24,838 nt of DNA, taken from Flavobacteriales bacterium (GTDB lineage Bacteria; Bacteroidota; Bacteroidia; Flavobacteriales; BACL11). Of the stretch, positions 1 through 5,958 are shown in pieces. The notes below the pieces were generated by a model. It saw only the letters and a list, made by a program, of their open reading frames with translations, ran no database searches and had not been told where the DNA came from. Location: contig PBVH01000017.1 of NCBI GenBank assembly GCA_002728175.1, forward strand, positions 1-24,838, read 5' to 3'. Each line of letters starts with the position of its first letter. The first letter of the stretch is position 1. A program made the translations under genes and the position numbers.

Positions 1-1
1 A

Positions 2-79
2 CAACAAGCTAAAGGAATATACTTGTTGGATATTATGACAAATCAAGAAATAATTAAAGTAAAACTTATACTACAATAA
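2..79 (+). CDS. C-terminal end of a T9SS cargo protein (partial)
   Basis: An open frame enters from the left edge and stops with TAA at 77-79, giving 25 residues. The tail contains GIYLLDI followed by a polar turn (MTNQE) and a basic, hydrophobic end (IIKVKLILQ). This is the usual shape of the last strands of a type A T9SS C-terminal sorting domain, where GxYxxxI comes shortly before a KxxI-type terminus. The protein is therefore probably exported and then secreted or anchored at the cell surface by the T9SS. Nothing can be said about its function because the body of the gene lies outside the window. The next gene starts 6 bases downstream. Confidence 0.6.
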   Translation, partial: QQAKGIYLLDIMTNQEIIKVKLILQ

Positions 80-85
80 TCATAC

Positions 86-796
86 ATGAAAAACATATTT
101 ATTTTAACATGTTTTTTATTTAATTCAGTACTTAATTTTGCGCAAAATATTAGAGACTTTTCTGCAGAAAAGTTTAATGATGCTCTAAAAAATAATACTG
201 GAATTATTCTTGATGTAAGAACTTCAAAAGAGCTTAGTTCAGGTATAATTAAAAATGCTAGTACAATAGATTTTTATGATAAAAGGTTTAAATCTAAGGT
301 TAGTAAAATACAAAAAGAAAAGACAATATTTGTATATTGTAGAAGTGGTAGTAGAAGTTATCAGGCTTGCAAAATATTAATTGATTTAGGATTTACAGAT
401 GTGGTTAATTTAAAAGGAGGTATAGTATCTTGGAAGAAGCTTGGATACCCCTTGGAAGATGTAGTTATTTCTGATTCAGAAGAAACCCAACAATTAAGTG
501 TTTCAGATTTTGAGCAAGTTTTAAGAAAAAATAATGTTGTTTTTATTGATTTTCATACTTTGTGGTGTGTACCATGTCGTAAATTATCTCCAGTTATTGA
601 CGCACTAAAGAACGAATATAAAAGTAAGGTTTTAATTGAGAGAATAAACATTGATAATAATATAGCATTATCTAATTTTTATAATATTAGTTCTGTTCCA
701 ACTTTAGTTTTATTTAAAAATTCAAAAGAAATTTGGAGGTACAATGGTATTATATCTAAATTTGAAATCAAAAAATTACTTGATACGAATTTATAA
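86..796 (+). CDS. Exported rhodanese-thioredoxin fusion protein
   Basis: This is a 236-residue protein in three parts. Residues 1-19 form a signal peptide (MKNIFILTCFLFNSVLNFA, cut before QN), so it should act in the periplasm. Residues about 22-118 are a single rhodanese domain, with LDVRT near residue 42 and the active loop CRSGSR, whose cysteine is Cys85. Residues about 136-236 are a thioredoxin domain with the redox motif WCVPC (Cys161 and Cys164) and the cis-proline at Pro205 (SVPTLVLF). Rhodanese cysteines carry persulfide sulfur and thioredoxins reduce disulfides or persulfides, so the thioredoxin half may recycle the rhodanese half; that link is inference. The usual WCGPC is WCVPC here. 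The stop codon overlaps by one base the proposed ATT start of the transporter downstream, which suggests co-transcription. The domain calls are secure; the substrate is unknown. Confidence 0.9.
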   Translation: MKNIFILTCFLFNSVLNFAQNIRDFSAEKFNDALKNNTGIILDVRTSKELSSGIIKNASTIDFYDKRFKSKVSKIQKEKTIFVYCRSGSRSYQACKILIDLGFTDVVNLKGGIVSWKKLGYPLEDVVISDSEETQQLSVSDFEQVLRKNNVVFIDFHTLWCVPCRKLSPVIDALKNEYKSKVLIERINIDNNIALSNFYNISSVPTLVLFKNSKEIWRYNGIISKFEIKKLLDTNL

Positions 797-2043
797 TTAA
801 AAACATTATTAATAATATTTACACATCATTAAAGTCTAAGTTAAAACGCTACTTAAAAATTGAGGAAAATGTTTTCACATTAATTAAGGCTCAATTTTTT
901 CTTCAGTTAATTGCTTCTTCATTTTTTTTGATTTTAAATATATATTTATCTAAAAATAATTTTTCAGATTCTGAAATTGCAAATTTTCTCTCTTACAGAT
1001 TTCTTGCCGTAATTCTTTTATCTTACCCTTTGGGATATTTTATTACTTTCCGAAGACTTAAACCAATGTTTATTATCTCTAGTTTTTTAATGCCATTTAT
1101 TGCCATTGCATTAGTTTTAAGTATTAAACTTTCCTTAAGTATTTATTTAAACTATTTATTTTTTATTTGGGGTATAATTTTTGTGATTTTTCAAATTTGT
1201 GTTTTACCATTTATAATGAGATATTCCTCTGATAAAAATCAAACTTATTGTATATCATTGAGTTTTTCCACTCATAGTGTAGCAATGTTAATTTCAGGTT
1301 TGTTAATTTTTATTTCATCTAATTTACTAAATATTGATGAAGGAGATATTTTAATTTTTTTATCAATAATAGGTTTTGGTTCACTTTATTTTGCTTTAAA
1401 GATTAATGAGGTTAATATGCATAATAGTACTAGTGTTGTAAAAGACAGGAAATATGATTGGTATTTAATTTTACAGTGCATTTTTCCAACTTTAATAATT
1501 GCTATTGGTGCGGGACTTACAATTCCATTTATTAATTTATTTTTCTTTCATAATTTTAATTTAGATTCATCAGGTTTTGCTTTGGTTGGAGGAATTACAA
1601 GTTTGTTAATTGCTATATCCTCTTTGCTAGTTCCATTTCTTAAACAAAAATATGGATTTAAAAAATCAATTATCAACACTCAATTATATGCTGTTATAGC
1701 TCTAGTTTTATTATCATCTACTGCATATTTTAATGAATTAAGTTTTATGATTTATTTCGCTATATTTTTCTATATGTTCAGAGCACCATTAATGAATATG
1801 GCGGCTCCATTGACATCCGAACTGACAATGTCTTATGTCGGTAATAAAAACCAAGAAATGCTAAGCGCTATAGTTGCAGCTATTTGGAGTGGAAGTTGGT
1901 TTTTTAGTTCAAAAATCTTCAAGTTTTTAATTGATATTAATTTTAACTACTCACAGATATTTTATATTACTTCATTTTTATATCTAATAGGTATATATTT
2001 ATATTATAGGTTAATTAAAAAACATGAGATCAAGAACAACTAA
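796..2043 (+). CDS. MFS-type membrane transporter with probable ATT start
   Basis: This is a polytopic membrane protein with about 12 hydrophobic segments, consistent with a major facilitator superfamily transporter. The substrate is not recognisable. The first standard start codon in frame is TTG at 928 (371 residues), but it lies inside the first transmembrane helix. The frame is open back to the preceding stop and reads a convincing N-terminus: a basic stretch (KSKLKRYLKIEEN), then helix 1 (VFTLIKAQFFLQLIASSFFL). No ATG, GTG or TTG exists between that stop and 928. An ATT at 796-798, sharing its A with the TAA of the upstream gene, would give 415 residues, a normal MFS length. I therefore extend the gene to 796. 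It may be a real non-standard start, an ATG lost by mutation, or a sequence error. It is probably co-transcribed with the upstream gene. The MFS call is moderate and rests on topology and overall character. Confidence 0.7.
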   Translation: MKNIINNIYTSLKSKLKRYLKIEENVFTLIKAQFFLQLIASSFFLILNIYLSKNNFSDSEIANFLSYRFLAVILLSYPLGYFITFRRLKPMFIISSFLMPFIAIALVLSIKLSLSIYLNYLFFIWGIIFVIFQICVLPFIMRYSSDKNQTYCISLSFSTHSVAMLISGLLIFISSNLLNIDEGDILIFLSIIGFGSLYFALKINEVNMHNSTSVVKDRKYDWYLILQCIFPTLIIAIGAGLTIPFINLFFFHNFNLDSSGFALVGGITSLLIAISSLLVPFLKQKYGFKKSIINTQLYAVIALVLLSSTAYFNELSFMIYFAIFFYMFRAPLMNMAAPLTSELTMSYVGNKNQEMLSAIVAAIWSGSWFFSSKIFKFLIDINFNYSQIFYITSFLYLIGIYLYYRLIKKHEIKNN

Positions 2044-2084
2044 TTGTACTGTTTTTATTTTAAATTATTTAATTATTTCTTTTG

Positions 2085-2092
2085 TAATTTTG
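2085..2092 (+). promoter_or_regulatory. Candidate -7 promoter box before the metallophosphoesterase gene
   Basis: TAATTTTG matches the Bacteroidota -7 consensus TAnnTTTG and ends four bases before the ATG at 2097, so transcription from it would give a leaderless mRNA. No TTTG lies at the expected 19-base spacing upstream, so this is only a half site. Confidence 0.3.
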
Positions 2093-2096
2093 TAAA

Positions 2097-3320
2097 ATGA
2101 AAATTCTCTTTCTTCTATTATTTTTATTTCTTATAGATTATTATTTTTTTTTAGGAACTATTTCTGTGTTTTCTAAAAATACGTATGCTCATAATTTTTA
2201 TAAATATTTTTTTTGGATTTTATCAATATTTGTTTATTTCTCAATAACATATTTAATTTTTTCATCAAGAAATATTGAGGATTATAACTTTAATAACAAC
2301 AATATTATATTTTCAACTATTTTCTTTATTTTTTTTGGTGCAAAGGCAATAGGTTCTTTCCCTTTAATTTTAGATGATATTTTTAGATTTTTTAAAATTA
2401 CTATCAATTTATTTTCAAAGAGTAATTTAGATTTATCAAGATTAGTTTTTTTAAAAAAAAGTGCGTTGTTTATTTCTGCAACAGTTGTATCATCAATGTT
2501 GTTGGGGATTAAGTTTGGTAGATTTAATTTTAAAAAATATTATTCAAATATTTTTATTAAAAATTGGAATTATGATTACAAAATCATTCATATTTCTGAT
2601 TTACATTTAGGAAGTTTTAAATCTAAAGATAAGCTGAGAAAATTAGTTTCATTAATCAACAATGAAAATGCAGACCTTTTGCTTTTTACTGGCGATCTTG
2701 TAAATAATCATTATAAGGAAGTGATTCCATTTAAAAGCATTTTAAAGGATCTGAAAGCAAAAGATGGAAAATTTTCTGTTTTAGGAAATCACGATTATGG
2801 TGATTATACTGGTTTAAAAAGAAGTAGCAAAGAATGGAAAGATAATTTTAATAATATGATTAAAGTTCAAGAAGAAATAGGTTTTGATTTGCTATTAAAT
2901 GAATCTAGATTAATTGATAAAGATCAATTTAAATTTAATCTTGTTGGTGTTGAAAATTGGGGTGCTGGTAATTTTAATAAGGACGGTGATATTGATTTAG
3001 CAATGAAAAATGTTGATGACTCATTACCAACGATACTACTTTCTCATGATCCATCTCATTGGAGGAGTGTTATTCTTAAAAGTAAATATAAAATTGACTT
3101 ACAGTTATCAGGACATACTCATGGATTGCAATTTGGTGTAGAACTTAAAGGGTTCAAGTGGAGTCCTGTTAGACTGAGATATAAAGAATGGGCAGGCTTA
3201 TATTCATCATCAAAAAAACAAATATATGTTAATAGAGGAGTTGGTCACTTAGGATATGCAGGAAGAATAGGTATTATGCCAGATATTTCTGTTTTAAAAA
3301 TTAAAAATGGCACAACTTAA
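2097..3320 (+). CDS. Membrane-anchored calcineurin-like metallophosphoesterase (YkuE/YaeI type)
   Basis: This is a 407-residue protein. About four hydrophobic segments (roughly 1-21, 36-56, 68-90 and 120-138) lead into a metallophosphoesterase domain from about residue 160. All metal-binding motifs of the calcineurin-like family are present: DLH (Asp168 and His170), GD (Gly199-Asp200), GNHD (230-233), SHDP (His317) and GHTH (339-342). The family hydrolyses phosphoesters at a two-metal centre. Members of this topology are thought to act at the inner membrane, and the E. coli and Bacillus relatives have been linked to lipid-type substrates. The substrate here is unknown. The end of the gene overlaps the start of the next gene by 14 bases, so the two are probably translationally coupled. 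Family assignment is secure. Confidence 0.88.
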   Translation: MKILFLLLFLFLIDYYFFLGTISVFSKNTYAHNFYKYFFWILSIFVYFSITYLIFSSRNIEDYNFNNNNIIFSTIFFIFFGAKAIGSFPLILDDIFRFFKITINLFSKSNLDLSRLVFLKKSALFISATVVSSMLLGIKFGRFNFKKYYSNIFIKNWNYDYKIIHISDLHLGSFKSKDKLRKLVSLINNENADLLLFTGDLVNNHYKEVIPFKSILKDLKAKDGKFSVLGNHDYGDYTGLKRSSKEWKDNFNNMIKVQEEIGFDLLLNESRLIDKDQFKFNLVGVENWGAGNFNKDGDIDLAMKNVDDSLPTILLSHDPSHWRSVILKSKYKIDLQLSGHTHGLQFGVELKGFKWSPVRLRYKEWAGLYSSSKKQIYVNRGVGHLGYAGRIGIMPDISVLKIKNGTT

Positions 3321-4365
3321 ATTTAATCTTTCAAAGGTTAATGCAAATTGGAAAAAAACAAAAAACTTTTTTGTTTCATATGAACTGTTAAAAATATTTG
3401 ATGCTAAAAATAAAGATGTAACACACTTGTATTTTGAAGATAGAAACTCTATTATTTATGGTCAGTTCTTCAATATTTCTTTTGAAAAAGCAAGTAATTA
3501 CTTAAGAAATTCAATTTTTATTAAATACGTATTTAAATTCTTTAAAATTCCAACCTTATTTTTAACAAATTCATTTTTTACAAACGTACCTTCTTATGAT
3601 ATAAATGACAATATAAATCTTAACAAATTAATTACATGTATTTCTAATAAGATAAATTTTTTTTTAATCGTAATTCCATCAGATTTATACGAAAAATTTA
3701 ATTTATGTGGAAGTAACGATTTTACTAAAATTGAAATCGAAGATGATATGTATTTAAAAATTAATAAGTCTTGGAAAAATACCAACGATTATATCAGTTC
3801 TTTAAAAACAAAGTATAGAAAAAAAATAAATATAATAATCAAAAATTCATCAGCAATAAGTGCTAAAGAAATAGAGCAGGAAAATTTTTCTCATCATTCA
3901 GATAATTTACAAAGTTTATTTGATCAAATTATTTATCAATCTAGCTTTAATGGACCTAATTTTAATGTTGATACTCTTCACGCAATGATTGAGAAGAAAT
4001 TTTGTAAAGTTTACGGATATTTTTTGAATGATTCATTGGTTGGTTTTTCATCAATAATTTGTTTTGAAAATAAACTGTATTCGTATTATGTTGGATTTGA
4101 TAAAAAATTAAATCATAAGTATTCTATTTATGGTAAAATTCTTTTTGACTCAATAAATTATGCTATTTCTAAAAATTTAAGCCATGTTGTTTATGGAAGA
4201 ACTGCTAACGAATACAAAAGTAATTTTGGGGCTGTTCCCAAAACATCATATATTTACATAAAGGCTAAAAATAATTTCATAAACAATTTGTTAAAATTTA
4301 TTTTTAGAAGAATTAAGAAAAAAAAATGGATTTTGAGAAAACCATTTAAATCATTAAATTTGTAA
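3307..4365 (+). CDS. GNAT-like (FemAB / BioF2-type) acyl- or aminoacyl-transferase family protein
   Basis: This is a 352-residue soluble protein with no signal peptide. The segment SLKTKYRKKI (165-174), followed by an alpha/beta region with KVYGYFLNDSLVGFSSII and a YYVGFD strand, resembles the C-terminal half of FemAB/BioF2-like GNAT domains, where a conserved basic YRKxI helix precedes the acceptor part of the fold. The C-terminus is strongly basic (FRRIKKKKWILRK), which suggests contact with the membrane surface or a nucleic acid. The substrate cannot be told from the sequence. The ATG lies inside the upstream phosphoesterase gene with a 14-base overlap, so the pair is probably co-expressed and may share a pathway, perhaps in the cell envelope (inference). 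Assignment to the GNAT fold rests on pattern only. Confidence 0.55.
   Translation: MAQLKFNLSKVNANWKKTKNFFVSYELLKIFDAKNKDVTHLYFEDRNSIIYGQFFNISFEKASNYLRNSIFIKYVFKFFKIPTLFLTNSFFTNVPSYDINDNINLNKLITCISNKINFFLIVIPSDLYEKFNLCGSNDFTKIEIEDDMYLKINKSWKNTNDYISSLKTKYRKKINIIIKNSSAISAKEIEQENFSHHSDNLQSLFDQIIYQSSFNGPNFNVDTLHAMIEKKFCKVYGYFLNDSLVGFSSIICFENKLYSYYVGFDKKLNHKYSIYGKILFDSINYAISKNLSHVVYGRTANEYKSNFGAVPKTSYIYIKAKNNFINNLLKFIFRRIKKKKWILRKPFKSLNL
4332..4362 (+). promoter_or_regulatory. Bacteroidota-type promoter for the esterase gene, inside the upstream gene
   Basis: TTTG at 4332-4335, a 19-base spacer, and TAAATTTG at 4355-4362 match the Bacteroidota primary sigma factor consensus TTTG-N19-TAnnTTTG exactly. 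The site overlaps the last codons and the stop of the GNAT-like gene. The ATG of the esterase is at 4373, so the 5' leader would be only a few bases. Confidence 0.65.
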
Positions 4366-4372
4366 AAAAAAA

Positions 4373-5416
4373 ATGAAAAAGTTTTATTTAATAATTATTA
4401 TATCACTAGCATCTTTTTTTGCTTTTGGTCAGCAGTTAACAACTGAAAATATACTGTATGATGGAAATAATAGGCAATATTTAGTTTATGTTCCTCAATC
4501 TTACTCTTCCTCATCACCAACTCCAATTTTATTCGCATTTCACGGTGGATCAGGTTATGCAAATGATTTTATGAATTACGAGGCTGATTTCAGATCAATT
4601 GCTGATACAGCAGGTTTTATTTTAGTTTATCCTCAAGCATTAGAAGATCCAAATGATGGCGGATCAACGAATTGGTTACATAAGGAACCTACTGATCATA
4701 AAGATGAATTTTTTGTGGAAACTTTAATTGATACTTTATCATCAGTTTATAATATTGACAACAGTAGGGTTTATGCTTGTGGATATTCATTAGGCGGGAT
4801 GTTTTCTTATACACTTGCATGCAGCATAAATGATAAGATTGCAGCTATAGGTTCTGTTGCTGGCGCATGTTTTTATGGTGCTTTTGCTAATTGTAATATA
4901 AATCATCCAACAGCAGTATTAACTATTAATGGTACTGATGATGGTATTCATCCATATAATGATCCAAATGGATGGTATTTTCCAGTTACAGCAATTGATA
5001 GCTTTTGGGCAACTTCAAATAATACTGATATAACTCCAATAGTTACTCAGGTCCCAGACATTAACCCAACTGATGGAAGTACTGTTGAAAGATATTCATG
5101 GCAAAATGGAAATGGATGCGTATCAGTTGAAGAACTTAAAATTATAAATGGTGGACACGATTGGCCATCTCCTTTAAATTCTTGGGCCAATCAAGATATT
5201 AATGCAAATGTTGAAATTTGGAATTTTGTTTCAAAGTATAATACCTCAGGTTTGATTAATTGTAATACTAATTCTGTAAATGATATGTATACAAATGAGA
5301 AAAAAATAATTAAAGTTGTTGATTATCTTGGTAGAAATAGTACTGTTAGACCAAATATTCCTTATTTTATCATATATGATGATGGGACTGTAAAAGCTAA
5401 AATAAATATTCAGTAA
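4373..5416 (+). CDS. Secreted PHB-depolymerase/feruloyl-esterase family hydrolase with T9SS-like tail
   Basis: This is a 347-residue protein. Residues 1-19 are a signal peptide ending in FAFG before QQ. Residues about 30-290 form an alpha/beta-hydrolase of the LpqC / PHB-depolymerase type: the oxyanion-hole segment FAFHGGSGYA (54-63), the nucleophile elbow GYSLGG with Ser139, the acid residue in NGTDDG (Asp189 or Asp190), and the histidine in GGHDWP (His262). Such enzymes cleave ester bonds in polyesters, acetylated xylan or feruloylated polysaccharides; which one cannot be told here. Residues about 310-347 form a C-terminal module (IIKVVDYLGR, then YFIIYDDGTVKAKINIQ) that is shared with the Kelch and PLC-like proteins in this window, and is best explained as a T9SS sorting signal. 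It has its own promoter within the preceding gene and ends five bases from a convergent gene. Confidence 0.85.
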   Translation: MKKFYLIIIISLASFFAFGQQLTTENILYDGNNRQYLVYVPQSYSSSSPTPILFAFHGGSGYANDFMNYEADFRSIADTAGFILVYPQALEDPNDGGSTNWLHKEPTDHKDEFFVETLIDTLSSVYNIDNSRVYACGYSLGGMFSYTLACSINDKIAAIGSVAGACFYGAFANCNINHPTAVLTINGTDDGIHPYNDPNGWYFPVTAIDSFWATSNNTDITPIVTQVPDINPTDGSTVERYSWQNGNGCVSVEELKIINGGHDWPSPLNSWANQDINANVEIWNFVSKYNTSGLINCNTNSVNDMYTNEKKIIKVVDYLGRNSTVRPNIPYFIIYDDGTVKAKINIQ

Positions 5417-5421
5417 TTAAA

Positions 5422-5883
5422 TTATTTATTAAATATTTTGTCTAGAACTTTTTTTCTGTAGTCAAAGATATCATTTACTTTTTTTTCTATAAATAAAGTG
5501 TTAGCTATTCTACCTATGATATTAAAAGGAGGTATGTAAGTTATAATATCTTTCATTTTAACTCCTTGTTCACACTTTTCAAATATATGTTGATGATGCC
5601 ACATTTTGTAAGGACCAAGTCTTTGTTCGTCAACAAAAAACTTCTTTTCTTTAACGTGAGTTATTTCAGTCATCCAGCTCAAGGGAATATTTAAAAGTGG
5701 AGTGACCTTATATGTAATTATCATCCCCTCATACATTTTTTCATTTTTGTTTGATGATGTTATATTAAATGACATTTCGTTAGGTGTTATTTCTTCTAAA
5801 TTTTTTGGAGAGGACATAAATTCCCATACTTTATCAATATTTTCATTTAAAGTTTGTTCTTTGACAATTTGTGTATATGACAT
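5422..5883 (-). CDS. SRPBCC-family (START-like) ligand-binding protein
   Basis: This is a 153-residue cytoplasmic protein with the features of the SRPBCC / polyketide-cyclase-like fold: an N-terminal strand and helix with VWEFMSSPKNLEEITP (about 24-39), a central PLSWMTEITHVKEKKFFVDEQ strand pair, a GPYKMWHHQHIFE strand, and a long C-terminal helix ending in FDYRKKVLDKIF. This subfamily is common as a single-domain protein in Bacteroidota, where the fold binds hydrophobic ligands in a deep cavity; the ligand is unknown. The start is the ATG at 5881-5883. It converges with the esterase gene five bases away and diverges from the Kelch gene. A good -7 box (TATTTTTG) lies about 13 bases upstream. 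Confidence 0.8.
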   Translation of the reverse strand: MSYTQIVKEQTLNENIDKVWEFMSSPKNLEEITPNEMSFNITSSNKNEKMYEGMIITYKVTPLLNIPLSWMTEITHVKEKKFFVDEQRLGPYKMWHHQHIFEKCEQGVKMKDIITYIPPFNIIGRIANTLFIEKKVNDIFDYRKKVLDKIFNK

Positions 5884-5896
5884 ATTTATTTTTTTA

Positions 5897-5904
5897 CAAA
5901 AATA
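5897..5904 (-). promoter_or_regulatory. Candidate -7 promoter box for the SRPBCC gene
   Basis: Read on the minus strand this is TATTTTTG, an exact TAnnTTTG -7 box, about 13 bases before the ATG at 5883. No TTTG is present 19 bases further upstream, so the -33 part is missing or divergent. Confidence 0.4.
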
Positions 5905-5923
5905 CTATATAAAAGATTGATAT

Positions 5924-5954
5924 TTTGATATGTAATACATTAATATTATTTTTG
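5924..5954 (+). promoter_or_regulatory. Bacteroidota-type promoter for the Kelch gene
   Basis: TTTG at 5924-5927, a 19-base spacer, and TATTTTTG at 5947-5954 match TTTG-N19-TAnnTTTG exactly. The G of the -7 box is four bases before the ATG at 5959. Transcription normally begins a few bases after this box, so a leaderless or nearly leaderless mRNA is predicted. Confidence 0.7.
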
Positions 5955-5958
5955 CACC

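Noticed and set aside
2033..2060. Short hairpin with a T-rich tail after the MFS gene
   Set aside because: ACAA pairing with TTGT gives only four base pairs; too weak to call a terminator.
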